DNA of 64,000 bases, from assembly GCA_016713105.1 (NCBI GenBank), contig JADJPS010000017.1, forward strand, positions 682,001 through 746,000, in the 5' to 3' direction. The position numbers and the translations under genes were made by a program. Source of the DNA: Devosia sp. Its GTDB lineage: Bacteria > Pseudomonadota > Alphaproteobacteria > Rhizobiales > Devosiaceae. Each line of letters opens with the position of its first letter. Position 1 is the stretch's first letter. This document shows positions 11,063-21,010 of the stretch, piece by piece. The notes under the pieces are model-generated. The model was not told the origin of the DNA. It did no database searches and saw only the letters and a list, made by a program, of their open reading frames with translations.

Positions 11063-11943
11063 CAGGCCGCCCCGGTCCCGGTGATGCGCTCGAGCACCGC
11101 TTCGATGCGCGGATCGGCAGGCAATTGCAGTCCGAACGGTCCGCACAGCAGGTCGCGAAGCTCCGCTGCCGAACCGACCGTGCGCTCGATCGAGGGCTCG
11201 CCCGGCACATGGGTGTTGTACCGACGGTTGAACAGCGCCAGCCGTCGCGCCTTTTCGGCCCGCGCCACCAGCAGGTTGTCGACGAGGAACCCCGAGGACG
11301 AGGCCGCCTCGTTCATCCGGATGATCTGGTCCATCTCGCACGCCGAAAGGCTGAAATCGTAGAGCGTGTGCCAGCCCTCGCCGATCTCGATCTGCAGCGT
11401 CCACGTGCCACCCTGCTCGTTGAGCCGGAACCGCTCCAGTGGGGTCTCCTGCTCGAGTCCGCTGCGCATCCTGAGCGGAGCCGTCGGCGTCTGCCCGCCG
11501 AAGCCGGCGTCCACCAGGTAGCTGACGCCTGCCACCTCGACGGTGAGTACGATATGGCGCAACGGCGGTTCCGCGTCCTCCTCGTGGCCCCAGATGACCC
11601 GCGAGGGGTGCACCCTGACCTCGAAGTCGAGCGTTTCGAGCACGGCCTTGAACAGCAGATTGTGTTCGAAGCAATAGCCACCGCGTCCATCGAACAACAG
11701 TTTCTGCTGCAGGTTGGCGAGCTCCAGGCGCACCGGCGCCCCGATGACCGGGTCGAGGTTCTCATATGGGATCGCCGCCGTGTGCAGGGCGCACAGCTGG
11801 CTGAGGGTCTCAAGGGTCGGTGCGATCGAACCGGCAAAGCCGATTCGCTCGAAGTAGGCGTCGATATTGGCCTCAAGCGCCACGGGCATCCCCACCGCTG
11901 GTTCCGCTCGGCGCATAATGGGGGTGGCCGGCGGATTTGTCAC
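11062..11943 (-). CDS. nat: Arylamine N-acetyltransferase
   Basis: 293 aa. The catalytic triad is visible: Cys in GRGGYCFEHN, His in PLRHIVLTV and Asp in YLVDAGFGG. NATs move acetyl from acetyl-CoA to arylamines or hydrazines; natural substrates in soil bacteria are uncertain. It is the first gene of the operon running to rbsK. The first 18 residues look non-conserved, so a start at Met19 (MPVALEANIDAYF) is also possible. Confidence 0.9.
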   Translation of the reverse strand: MTNPPATPIMRRAEPAVGMPVALEANIDAYFERIGFAGSIAPTLETLSQLCALHTAAIPYENLDPVIGAPVRLELANLQQKLLFDGRGGYCFEHNLLFKAVLETLDFEVRVHPSRVIWGHEEDAEPPLRHIVLTVEVAGVSYLVDAGFGGQTPTAPLRMRSGLEQETPLERFRLNEQGGTWTLQIEIGEGWHTLYDFSLSACEMDQIIRMNEAASSSGFLVDNLLVARAEKARRLALFNRRYNTHVPGEPSIERTVGSAAELRDLLCGPFGLQLPADPRIEAVLERITGTGAA

Positions 11944-11954
11944 CCCGGCGCGCG

Positions 11955-12767
11955 TCAGCCGAACAGCAGGATGGCCCAGAGCCCGATCGCGCCGACGAAG
12001 ATCCGCCAGTAGGCAAACAGCGAGAAGCCGTGCCGCGAGATGTAGTCGAGCAGGTAGCGCACCACGAAGAAGGCGGTGACGAACGCCGCGGCGAAGCCGA
12101 TGATGACTGCCGCGCCGAGTTCGGAGGTGATGAAGTCGCGGTTCTTGTAGAGATCGTAGAGGAACGCGCCCGACATGATCGGCATGGCGATGAAGAAGGT
12201 GAACTCGGCCGCCGACCGCTTGTCGGTGCCCAGCAGCAGCGAGCCGACGATCGTTGCGCCCGATCGCGACACGCCGGGGATGAGGGCCAGCATCTGGAAC
12301 AGACCGACGTACAAGCAGAGCAGCGGCGGGTAGCCGTAGATGTCGGTGTATTTCGGCGTGAGCTTCAACTGATCGACATAGAGCAGCACGATGCCGCCCA
12401 GGATCAGCGACACGCAGAACACGACCGGTGTCTCGTAGATCACCGTCTTGATGAAGTCGTGCAGCAGGACACCCGCCAGCGCCGCCGGCAGCGAGGCGAG
12501 CAGCACACCGGCCAGGAAGCGCAGCGCCCCGGGCCGGCGCGCCAGTGCGTCGCGCAGGATGGTCAGCAGGCGCTGGAAATAGACCACCACCACCGCGAGG
12601 ATTGCACCCAGCTGGATCAGGACCTCAAACACCCGCCCGGGGCTGTCGAAACCGATGAAGTGCCCGACGAGCAGTATATGGGCGGTGGAGCTGACCGGCA
12701 GGAATTCGGTAACCCCCTCGATGACGCCAAGGATGGCCGGCACAAAAAGACCTTGATCGGCGTTCAT
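11955..12767 (-). CDS. uppP: Undecaprenyl-diphosphatase
   Basis: 270 aa polytopic membrane enzyme. Family motifs: GVTEFLPVSSTAH near the N-terminus and LIPGVSRSGATIVGS in the middle, carrying the catalytic Glu/Arg/Ser residues. It recycles undecaprenyl diphosphate to the monophosphate for peptidoglycan and polysaccharide synthesis. It is separated from nat by 11 bases and divergent from the GST gene. Confidence 0.95.
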   Translation of the reverse strand: MNADQGLFVPAILGVIEGVTEFLPVSSTAHILLVGHFIGFDSPGRVFEVLIQLGAILAVVVVYFQRLLTILRDALARRPGALRFLAGVLLASLPAALAGVLLHDFIKTVIYETPVVFCVSLILGGIVLLYVDQLKLTPKYTDIYGYPPLLCLYVGLFQMLALIPGVSRSGATIVGSLLLGTDKRSAAEFTFFIAMPIMSGAFLYDLYKNRDFITSELGAAVIIGFAAAFVTAFFVVRYLLDYISRHGFSLFAYWRIFVGAIGLWAILLFG

Positions 12768-12857
12768 CTGATCCCCTACTCATCCCAAGTTCAGGGGACG
12801 GCGCGGCTGCTTCTAGCCCGATTTGCCGGACTCCGCCAAGGACAAGTCCTCACGCAC

Positions 12858-13536
12858 ATGCCACGGCTGCTGCACCACAAGCTCGATCCCGCCTCACGCC
12901 TCTGCCGGCTGATGTTCGCCGAATATGGCGTTGTGGCGGATCTCGAGGAGGTCAAGCCCTGGACGCGTGAGCCGCAATTGCTGGAGATCAACCCGGCTGC
13001 CACCGTACCGATCATGATCGATGCCGGGCGAGCCGCCGATCGTGGGAACGCTCGCTGTGCTGCACGCCATCGAGGAGCGCCACGCGCCGACCGCCATTGC
13101 CGGCCTCTTCCCGGCGCAGCCGCGCGACCGGGCCGAGATGTGGCGACTGCTCGAATGGGTGCTCATCAAGCTCAACGACGAGGTGACGCGCTACGTCCTC
13201 GAGGAGAAGATCGTCAAGCGCGACCAGCGCGGCGCCACGCCCGATCCAGGCGTGCTGCGGGTTGCCAAGGCCAACCTCGCCGAGCATCTGCTGTACTTCA
13301 ACTGGCTGTTCGCGACGCGCCAGTGGTTTGCCGGTGCCACCATGACGCTCGCCGATTTCGCGCTCGCTGCGCACCTCTCCAGCCTCGACTACCTGGGCGA
13401 TGTGCATTGGGACACCTCGCCCGAGACGCGGCACTGGTACGCCCGCATCAAGTCCCGCCCCGCCTTCCGCACCTTGCTCAACGACCGTGTTCCAGGCATG
13501 CCCGCCGCCGCCGGATACGCGGACCTGGATTTCTGA
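12858..13536 (+). CDS. Glutathione S-transferase family protein (frame broken by one extra G)
   Basis: About 225 aa when restored. The N-terminal thioredoxin-like domain (MPRLLHHKLDPASRLCRLMF, INPAATVPIMID) is in one frame. The C-terminal helical domain (EPPIVGTLAVLHAIEERH through AAGYADLDF) is in the next. Taking one G from the GGG at 13026-13028 restores IDAGEPPIVGT, where the usual P-D/E-S glutathione-binding turn lies. Possible role in detoxification or as a stringent-starvation-like factor; no substrate can be inferred. Confidence 0.82.
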
Positions 13537-13567
13537 GTTCGGTGTGCGGCGTGCGCCGGCGCGGCCC

Positions 13568-14703
13568 GTGACCCAGCCCGCGGTCATTGCCGAACTTCAG
13601 GTCCGCGCCCAGGCTCTCGGCTTCGATGCCTTTGGCATCGCGCCTGCCGACGCCCGGCCGGACCTCGCCGGCAAGCTGGCCATCGCCCTCGATCGCGAAT
13701 GGCACGGCGAGATGGACTGGATGGCAGGGACCGCCGCCCGGCGCGCGTCGCCGCAGGCGCTGTGGCCCGAAGTGCGCTCCATCATCATGCTCGGGATGAA
13801 CTACGGGCCCGACGAAGACCCCCTGCCGCTGCTGGCGCGCACCGAGTGTGGCAATTTCTCGGTCTATGCCCGCAACCGCGACTACCACGACATCATCAAG
13901 GGCCGGCTGAAGGAACTGGCCGGGTTGCTGCATCGCCGCACCGGCGCCGAGGTCAAGGTGTTCGTCGATACCGCCCCGGTGATGGAGAAGCCTCTCGCCG
14001 AAGCCGCCGGCATCGGCTGGCAGGGCAAGCATACGGTGCTGGTCAGACGCGAATACGGCTCCTGGCTGTTTCTCGGCGCCATCTTCACCAGCGCCGATCT
14101 GCCCCCGACGCGCCGCACCCGGAGAACTGCGGCACCTGCACCCGCTGCCTCGACATCTGTCCCACCGCCGCCTTCCCGGCCCCCTTCCAGCTCGACGCGC
14201 GGCGCTGCCTCAGCTACCTCAACATCGAACACAGAGGTCCGATCCCGCACGAGTTCCGCGTTGCGATGGGCAATCGCATCTACGGATGCGACGACTGCCT
14301 GGCCGTTTGCCCATGGAACAAGTTTGCCGTCGCAGCCCGCGAAACTAGGCTGCAGGCCAGAGAGGAGCTGCGCGCCCCGGCGCTGGCCGATCTGCTCGCC
14401 CTCGACGACGCGGCCTTCCGGGCGCTGTTTGCCGCCTCACCGGTCAAGCGTATCGGCCATGCGCGCTTCCTGCGCAATGTCCTGATCGCCGCCGGTAATT
14501 CTGCCCTGCCGGAACTGCTGCCGCTGATCGAGTCTCGGCTCGATGCTCCCGAGGCGCTGATCCGTGGCGCTGCCGTATGGGCTCTTCGTCGCCTCGCGCC
14601 GGACCGATCCAAAGCGCTCAAGCTTGCGTTTTATGGCGAAGAGCGCGACACCAGCGTTCAGGCAGAATGGAACGCGGTCGTCCAGCCGGCGCGCGCCAAC
14701 TAG
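13568..14703 (+). CDS. queG: Epoxyqueuosine reductase QueG (frame broken by one missing base)
   Basis: About 378 aa when restored. It performs the last step of queuosine synthesis, reducing epoxyqueuosine in tRNA with a cobalamin and two [4Fe-4S] clusters. The N-terminal half starts at GTG 13568 (MTQPAVIAELQ) and contains TAPVMEKPLAEAAGIGWQGK. The ferredoxin part lies one frame over: NCGTCTRCLDICPT and CDDCLAVCPWN. The C-run 14102-14106 appears one base short; adding one C gives LPPDAPHPENC. A HEAT-like tail follows. Earlier possible starts run back into the GST gene and are unlikely. Confidence 0.88.
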
Positions 14704-14717
14704 AGAACCGCACCGCC

Positions 14718-15590
14718 ATGGACGTCTTCTTTTTCGGCATGGGCTATTCCTCGCGTGCCACGGCCCGCGCCCTGCATGACCTGCGCGATCCCGCCATCCC
14801 GATCGCCGGCACCACCCGCAGTGCGGAGGGCGCCGAGGCCTTTGCCGACAGCAACTATCGCGTCCACGTCTTCGACGGCGAGGCCCCCGGCCCGACATTG
14901 GGCGCAGAACTCCGGCGGGCGACCCATGTCATCGTCTCCATCCCGCCCGACGAGCGCGGCGATGCGGCGCTGCTGCATCATCGCGCCGATCTCGATGCGG
15001 CGCCCGGTCTGCGGTGGGTCGGCTACTTCTCCACTGTTGGCGTCTATGGCGATTTCGGCGGCGACTGGATCGACGAGGATGCCCCGACCCGGCCGGTCAA
15101 CCTGCGCTCGCGGCAGCGGGTGGCGGCGGAGCAGGCCTGGCGGGACTACGCCGCCTCGCGGGGCGTGCCGTTGTTCATCGAGCGGCTTGCCGGCATCTAC
15201 GGCCCAGGCCGCTCCGCCTTCGACAAGCTGCGCGACGGAACGGCGCGTCGCATCGTCAAGCCCGGCCAGGTATTCAACCGCATCCATGTCGAGGACATAG
15301 GCCGCATCACCGCGCTTGCCGCCCTCGCCGAGCTCGCGGGCACCTACAATCTCACCGACACCGAACCGGCGCCGCCGCAGGACCTGGTCAGTTACGCCGC
15401 AGACGTAATGGGGGTGCCGCCGCGGCCGGAGACGCCGTTAGAAAGCGCCGAGATGGCGCCGATGGCACGCAGCTTCTACTCGGACAACAAGCGCGTTTCG
15501 TCCCGGCGCATCCTCGCCGCACTCGATACCCGGCTGCTCTATCCCACCTACCGTGAAGGCCTCGACGCCATCTGGAGGGCCCACGCATGA
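14718..15590 (+). CDS. NAD-dependent epimerase/dehydratase family protein (extended SDR)
   Basis: 290 aa. The N-terminal dinucleotide-binding turn is FGMGYSSRATARAL. A Ser-rich segment VGYFSTVGVYG carries the STVGVYG motif of atypical SDRs (YeeZ-like), and RLAGIYGPGRS is the extended-SDR signature. Its substrate is unknown. It follows queG by 14 bases and its stop overlaps the next ATG, so the two are one operon with the acetyltransferase. Confidence 0.83.
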   Translation: MDVFFFGMGYSSRATARALHDLRDPAIPIAGTTRSAEGAEAFADSNYRVHVFDGEAPGPTLGAELRRATHVIVSIPPDERGDAALLHHRADLDAAPGLRWVGYFSTVGVYGDFGGDWIDEDAPTRPVNLRSRQRVAAEQAWRDYAASRGVPLFIERLAGIYGPGRSAFDKLRDGTARRIVKPGQVFNRIHVEDIGRITALAALAELAGTYNLTDTEPAPPQDLVSYAADVMGVPPRPETPLESAEMAPMARSFYSDNKRVSSRRILAALDTRLLYPTYREGLDAIWRAHA

Positions 15591-16246
15591 TCCCGCCGCG
15601 TTCGGCTCCCGCCCCTGTCCGCCGCGGGCTCGAAGGCCGCTACACCCGCCTCGAGCCGCTCGCCGCGTGCCATGCCGCCGACCTGCTGGCGGCGGTCAGC
15701 GTTGCCGACCTGACCCAGCGGTTCGCCTACCTGCCTGCCGATCCGCCCGATACCGTCGCCGGTTTCGAGGGCTGGATCGCGCAGCAGGCGGTCCTGTCCG
15801 ATCCGATCCTATTTGCCGTCATCGACAGGGCGACCGGACGGGCAGGCGGCTGGCAGCAGCTGATGCGCATCGAGCCCCAGCACGGCGTCGTCGAGATCGG
15901 CTACATCTACTGGGGGCCGACCATCGCGCGGACCCGCCTTGCCACCGAGGCGCTCTACCTGTTCGCCCGCCACGTTTTCGACGACCTCGGCTATCGGCGC
16001 TTCGAGTGGAAGTGCAACGATCGCAACGAGCCTTCCAAGCGCGCCGCGCGCCGATTCGGCTTCACCTTCGAGGGGGTGTTCCGCCAGCACATGATCGTTC
16101 GGGGCGAGAATCGCGACACCGCCTGGTTCTCGATGCTCGATGGCGAGTGGCCCGCTCGTCGGGCCGCGTTCGAGCGCTGGCTCGATCCGGGCAATTTCGA
16201 CGCGGAAGGCCGGCAGAAACTCCCGCTCCGACACGACCCGCCGTGA
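15587..16246 (+). CDS. GNAT family N-acetyltransferase (RimJ/RimL type)
   Basis: 219 aa. The RimJ-like GNAT fold is seen in GLEGRYTRLEPLA, VVEIGYIYWGPTIARTRLA (acetyl-CoA-binding region) and YRRFEWKCNDRNEPSKRAA. The family acetylates protein N-termini, amino sugars or small molecules; the target is not predictable here. The ATG overlaps the SDR stop. It converges on hypF with a 19-base gap. Confidence 0.85.
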   Translation: MIPPRSAPAPVRRGLEGRYTRLEPLAACHAADLLAAVSVADLTQRFAYLPADPPDTVAGFEGWIAQQAVLSDPILFAVIDRATGRAGGWQQLMRIEPQHGVVEIGYIYWGPTIARTRLATEALYLFARHVFDDLGYRRFEWKCNDRNEPSKRAARRFGFTFEGVFRQHMIVRGENRDTAWFSMLDGEWPARRAAFERWLDPGNFDAEGRQKLPLRHDPP

Positions 16247-16265
16247 GCGCCAGCGACTCCAGTGC

Positions 16266-18573
16266 CTACCGGGCGGGCGTCAGGGCGGCAATCGCGGCCT
16301 GACCGACCGAGAGCCCCTCGTCGCCCGGCGAGACGCGGGTATGGAGCAGCGTTCGCAGCCCCTCGCCGGTCAGCGTCTCGCGCAGGAGCTCGGCAAGGAC
16401 GGCATTCTGCAGCACGCCCCCCGAAAGCACGACCCGCTCGCAGCCGAATCTCCCGGCGGCTCTCACCGCCTCCTTGGTCAGCGCGGCGGCGAGGCCGCGA
16501 TGAAAGCGGGCGGCGATCATGCCGGGCGGGACGGCCCGGTGCATGTCCTCGAGCAGCGCCGCCCAGAGTGGTGCAAAGGACAGGATGTGCGGGTCTGTGG
16601 CCGTCTCGATCGCCACCGGATAGGCCCCCGCAGCGTCGAGATGCGGCCGCGCCAGCGCTTCCAGCCGGGCGGCCGCCTGCCCCTCGTAGCTCTGTTCCAG
16701 CGGAGAGATGCCGACGAGCGCGGCCACTGCGTCGAACAGCCGGCCTGCCGAGGAGGCGGGCGGGGCGTTGAGCTTCAGGGCGATCATCCGCAGCAGGGGC
16801 TCCACCGGACGTGACGCAAGATGGTCGGCAAGCGGCAGCCCGTGGATCTGGTCGAGCCAGCCCTCGCCGAACGCTGCGGCGAGATGAGCGATCGCGTTGC
16901 GCCAGGGCTCGCGCACGGCGCGGGCGCCCCCGGGCAGCGCCACCGGCAGCAGGTGCGCGACCCGGTGGACCTCCGCATAGCCGCCCACCAGCACCTCGCC
17001 GCCCCACAGGGTCCCGCCCTGCCCGAGCCCGAGGCCATCGAGGATGATCCCGATGCTGCGCTCATTGCCCGGCGTGAGGCCATGTTCGGCCAGGCAGCTG
17101 GCCAGATGGGCGTGGTGGTGCTGCACGCGCACCAGCCGCGCGCCCGTTGTGTCGGCGAGGGCCTGGCCCCACTGGGTCGAAAGATAGTCCGGGTGTTGGT
17201 CGACGGCGATCACCTCGGGTCGGAACCGGAACAGCTCGCACCAGTGCGCCAGGGTCTGGCGATATGCGGCAAAGCACCCGGCATCCTCGAGATCGCCCAT
17301 CGGCGCCGATGGATAGGCCATCCCCTGCCGGACGAGGCAGAAGCTCGATTTCTGTTCGCCTCCCATGGCCAGCACCGAGGACGCGACATCGAAACCGCCG
17401 GCCACCGGGGCCGGCACGAAGCCGCGCGCCCGGCGCAGCATGGTGGAACCGTGCGCATCCTGCCGGACGACGGAATCGTCGACCCGGTTGACGATGGCGC
17501 GATCATGCATCAGCCAGGAATCGGCAATGCCGATGAGCCGCTGGCGGGCATCCGCGTTGTCGGTCACCTGCGGCTCGCTGGAGCGGTTGGCCGAGGTGAG
17601 GACCACGGGCCCCGCATGTGCGGCCAGCAGCAGGTGGTGCAGCGGCGTGTTGGGGAGCAGCACGCCGATCCGGTCGAGCCCCGGCGCAATCGCCGCCGCG
17701 AGCCTGCCGCCGGCACGAGGCAACAGGACAACCGGCGCCGCCGGGGAGCGCAGCATCGCCTCTTCCTCGGGGCTCACCTCGGCAAAGCTGCGGATCTGCG
17801 CCAGGTCGCGCGCCATCACGGCCAGCGGCTTGTCCGGTCGTGCCTTGCGCCGGCGCAGCCGCTCCACCGCCGCCTCGCTGGTCGCATCGCAGGCGAGATG
17901 GAAGCCGCCGATTCCCTTGATGGCGACGATGTCGCCCCGCTGCAGCCGCAGCGCCGCCTCGCGCACCGGGTCGGCGGTCCGCACGCTCCCATCGGAGTCC
18001 TCGAGCCACAGGCGGGGCCCGCAGGCCGGGCAGGCGATGGCCTGGGCATGGAGGCGGCGGCCTGCCGGGTCGCGATAGTCTCGCGCGCAGTCGGGGCAGG
18101 GGGCGAAGGCCGCCAGGGAAGTACCGGAGCGGTCATAGGGGAGGGACTCGAGGACGGAGAAGCGCGGACCACAATTGGTGCAGCAGATGAAGGCGTGGCC
18201 GTAGCGCCGGTCCGTCGGGTCGTTCAGTTCGGCGAGGCAGTCGGGACAGACGGCCGCATCGGGGGCGATCGCCGTGCTGACCGCGCCTGATCGACTCGGC
18301 CCGATCCGGAACGCTCCCGACATCGGCAGGCCGGGCAGCGGCTCGCGTTCGACCGCGACGATCAGGGCAAGCGGCGGCGGGGCGGCCGCGATCCGCTCGC
18401 ACAGCGTCGCAAGCGCTGCAGCGTCTCCCCAGGCAGTGATAATGACCCCGTCGCCATCATTGGCAATCTCGCCGGACAGGCCCAGTTCGTTGGCCAGCCG
18501 CCAGACATGGGGGCGGAATCCCACGCCCTGCACAATTCCCCCGGATCCGGATGGCCTCACCCGCGATCGGCAT
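16266..18573 (-). CDS. hypF: [NiFe]-hydrogenase maturation carbamoyltransferase HypF (frame broken near start)
   Basis: About 768 aa when restored. HypF makes the cyanide-ligand precursor from carbamoyl phosphate and passes it to HypE. Domains in order: acylphosphatase (GIVQGVGFRPHVWRLA), two zinc-finger motifs (CPDCLAELND and CCTNCGPRFS; CPDCARDYRD and CPACGPRL), YrdC-like, then the Kae1-like domain with HHHAHLASCLAEHG. The true start is ATG 18573 (MPIAGEAIRIRG). The C-run at 18538-18542 carries one base too many, separating it from the rest. Last gene of the hox-hyp operon, five bases after hypE. Confidence 0.93.
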
Positions 18574-18578
18574 CGGCT

Positions 18579-19613
18579 TCAGCAGATCCGGGGCAATTGC
18601 TCGCCCGAGAGCCAGTCGAGCATCCGCAGGCCGCCGAGACGGGTACGCATGCGGACGAACGGCGCATCCTCGGCGACCACCTGTCCGATGCGGGCCGCAT
18701 CGCGCCCCAGGGGATGCTCGCGCATCACACCCAGCAGGCGGTCGGCATCGGCCTCGGCGCACACGCAGATGAGCTTTCCCTCATTCGCCACGTTGAGCGG
18801 ATCGAGCCCCAGCAGCTCGCAGGCGGCGGCAACGCCGGGCCGCACCGGGATCCTCGCCTCCTCGATCACGATGCCGACACCCGCGGCCCGCGTGATCTCG
18901 TTGAGCGCCGCCGAAAGACCGCCCCGGGTGGGGTCGCGCAGCACCGCAATGCCGGGCGCCACCGCCAGCATCGCGGCGACCATGCCGTGGAGCGCGGCGG
19001 AATCGGAAAGGATATCCGTCTCGAAGTCGAGATTGGCCCGCTTTGACAGCACCGCGACGCCGTGGTCTCCGAGGTTGCCCGAGAGCAGCACGGCCTGACC
19101 CGGACGCGCCCGCTCCGGGGCGATCTCGACCCCATCGGGGACCTCACCGATGGCAGTAGTGGTGATGAAGATGCCGTCGCCCTTGCCCCGTTCGACCACC
19201 TTGGTGTCGCCGGTGACGACCGGCACCCCGGCGGCTCGCGCCGCCGCCGCCAGCGAGGCGACGATGCGATCCAGCTCCTCGAGCGCAAGCCCCTCCTCGA
19301 GAACGAAGGCGGCCGAGAGGCAGATCGGGCGGGCCCCGGCCATGGCGATGTCGTTGAGCGTCCCGTGCACCGCCAGCGCCCCGATGTCGCCGCCCGGAAA
19401 CTCCAGCGGCGAGATCACGTGGCCATCGGTCGAGATGGCGAGCCGCCCGCGCACGGCAGGCAGCACCGCCGCATCGTGGCCCTTGTCGAGGATCGGATTG
19501 CCCAGGTGGCGCCGGAACAGGCCCGCGATCAGCTCGGCCATGGCGCGCCCGCCGCCGCCATGCACCATCTCGATGGCGCCGGTGAGGGGGAAGGGGCTCG
19601 CGGCGCGGCTCAT
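18579..19613 (-). CDS. hypE: Hydrogenase maturation dehydratase HypE
   Basis: 344 aa. HypE dehydrates the thiocarboxamide on its C-terminal Cys to a thiocyanate that supplies CN to the iron. The essential C-terminal PRIC is present (QLPRIC). The N-terminal PurM-like ATP-binding region includes VHGGGGRAMAELI and GHDAAVLP, and the later DPTRGGLSAALNEI is typical. The start at 19613 overlaps the hypD stop by four bases, and alternatives further upstream lie inside hypD. Intact. Confidence 0.96.
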   Translation of the reverse strand: MSRAASPFPLTGAIEMVHGGGGRAMAELIAGLFRRHLGNPILDKGHDAAVLPAVRGRLAISTDGHVISPLEFPGGDIGALAVHGTLNDIAMAGARPICLSAAFVLEEGLALEELDRIVASLAAAARAAGVPVVTGDTKVVERGKGDGIFITTTAIGEVPDGVEIAPERARPGQAVLLSGNLGDHGVAVLSKRANLDFETDILSDSAALHGMVAAMLAVAPGIAVLRDPTRGGLSAALNEITRAAGVGIVIEEARIPVRPGVAAACELLGLDPLNVANEGKLICVCAEADADRLLGVMREHPLGRDAARIGQVVAEDAPFVRMRTRLGGLRMLDWLSGEQLPRIC

Positions 19614-20752
19614 GCAACGCGCGCGCCGGCGGCAGAGGTCGAGCGGCCATAGCTCCAGTAGGCGGCGCAGGCACCCTCGGACGAAACCATGCAGGCGCCG
19701 ATCGGGTTGTCGGGAGTGCAGGTTGTTCCGAACAGCGCGCAGTCGGTCGGCTTCTTGACGCCGCGCAGCACCGATGGGCACTCGCAGGACTTCACCTCGC
19801 GCGTCACCTTGTCGGAAAGGGCGAACCGTCGCTCCGCGTCGCATGCGGCGAACTCGGGAGCGAGGGCGAGGGCGCTGTCGGCGACCGTGCCGAGGCCACG
19901 CCACTCGAAGCTCGCGCGGTGGCGGAAGACCTCGGCCACCATGGCCTGAGCCCGGCGGTTGCCGTCGCGAGTGACGACGCGGGTGTACTGGTTCTCGACT
20001 TCGAAGCGTCCCTCGTTGAGCTGGCGCACCAGCATGAGCACGGACTGCATGACATCGAGCGGCTCGAACCCGGCGATCACCACCGGCCTCCGGAATATGG
20101 CCGCCGCGGGCTCGTAGGGGCGCGAACCGATCACCGCGCTGACATGGGAGGGGCCGAGGAAGCCGTCGATCCGCGCCGCTCCCCCCGGGGCGAAGTCGGG
20201 CGAGCGGAGGATGTGGGCGATGGCCGGCGGGGTCAGCACGTGGTTGCAGAAGATGCTGAAATTGCTCAGCCGTTCCGCGCGGGCGGTCAGTATCGCGGCT
20301 GCCGAGGGCGGCGTCGTCGTCTCGAAGCCGATGGCGAGGAAGACCACCTCTCGCAGCGGGTTGTCGCGGGCGATCTGCAGGGCATCGAGCGTCGAATAGA
20401 CCATGCGGATATCGGCGCCCGCCGCCTTGGCGCGCAGCAGCGAGTGCCGCCCCGTGCCAGGGACGCGCATCATGTCGCCATAGGTGCACAGGATCACCCC
20501 GTGCCGCTCGGCGAGTTCGATCGCATCGTCGAGGCGGCGCACCGGCAGCACGCAGACCGGACAGCCGGGGCCGTGCAGGAACTGCACATTGGCCGGCATG
20601 AGGTTCTGCACGCCATGGCGAAAGATCGCGTGCGTATGGCCGCCGCAGAATTCCATGAGCCGGTAGTCGCGGCCGGTATCCGCCTCGCGCGCGATCTGCC
20701 GGGCCAGGCCGCGGGCGAGGTCCGGGGCGCGAAACTCGTCGACATACTTCAT
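19610..20752 (-). CDS. hypD: Hydrogenase maturation factor HypD
   Basis: 380 aa, normal length. HypD is the [4Fe-4S] scaffold on which Fe(CN)2CO is built with HypC. Signature cysteine motifs are present: FCGGHTHAI, GPGCPVCVLP, and near the C-terminus the cluster region CECPSVL followed by CALFGTTCTP and SSEGACAAYW. It overlaps hypC and hypE by ATGA junctions. Intact, unlike hypF and hoxH. Confidence 0.97.
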   Translation of the reverse strand: MKYVDEFRAPDLARGLARQIAREADTGRDYRLMEFCGGHTHAIFRHGVQNLMPANVQFLHGPGCPVCVLPVRRLDDAIELAERHGVILCTYGDMMRVPGTGRHSLLRAKAAGADIRMVYSTLDALQIARDNPLREVVFLAIGFETTTPPSAAAILTARAERLSNFSIFCNHVLTPPAIAHILRSPDFAPGGAARIDGFLGPSHVSAVIGSRPYEPAAAIFRRPVVIAGFEPLDVMQSVLMLVRQLNEGRFEVENQYTRVVTRDGNRRAQAMVAEVFRHRASFEWRGLGTVADSALALAPEFAACDAERRFALSDKVTREVKSCECPSVLRGVKKPTDCALFGTTCTPDNPIGACMVSSEGACAAYWSYGRSTSAAGARVA

Positions 20753-21003
20753 GACCCGCCCTCCTGCATCGCTGCCAGTTCCTCGTCGACCAGGCCGGCC
20801 TCGGCCATCAGCGCCAGGGTGCGGGCGGCTTCTTCCTCGCTCAGCCGGTGCAGCGCATAGCCGACATGGACCAGCACATAGTCGCCGACCGCGACCTCAT
20901 CGAGCAGGGCGACCGAGATGCGCTTGCGCAGGCCCTCGACGCCGACGATCGCCATTGCGCCCGGTTCGAGGGCCAGGACCCGTGCGGGGATGGCAAGGCA
21001 CAT
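20749..21003 (-). CDS. hypC: Hydrogenase assembly chaperone HypC
   Basis: 84 aa. It begins MCLAIPARVLALE, with the essential Cys2 that binds iron and HypD; this decides the start at 21003 over an in-frame upstream ATG at 21069. The VGDYVLVHVGYALHRLSEEEA segment is typical. It carries the Fe(CN)2CO unit to the large subunit HoxH. Seven bases after hypB. Confidence 0.96.
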   Translation of the reverse strand: MCLAIPARVLALEPGAMAIVGVEGLRKRISVALLDEVAVGDYVLVHVGYALHRLSEEEAARTLALMAEAGLVDEELAAMQEGGS

Positions 21004-21010
21004 CGCCGGC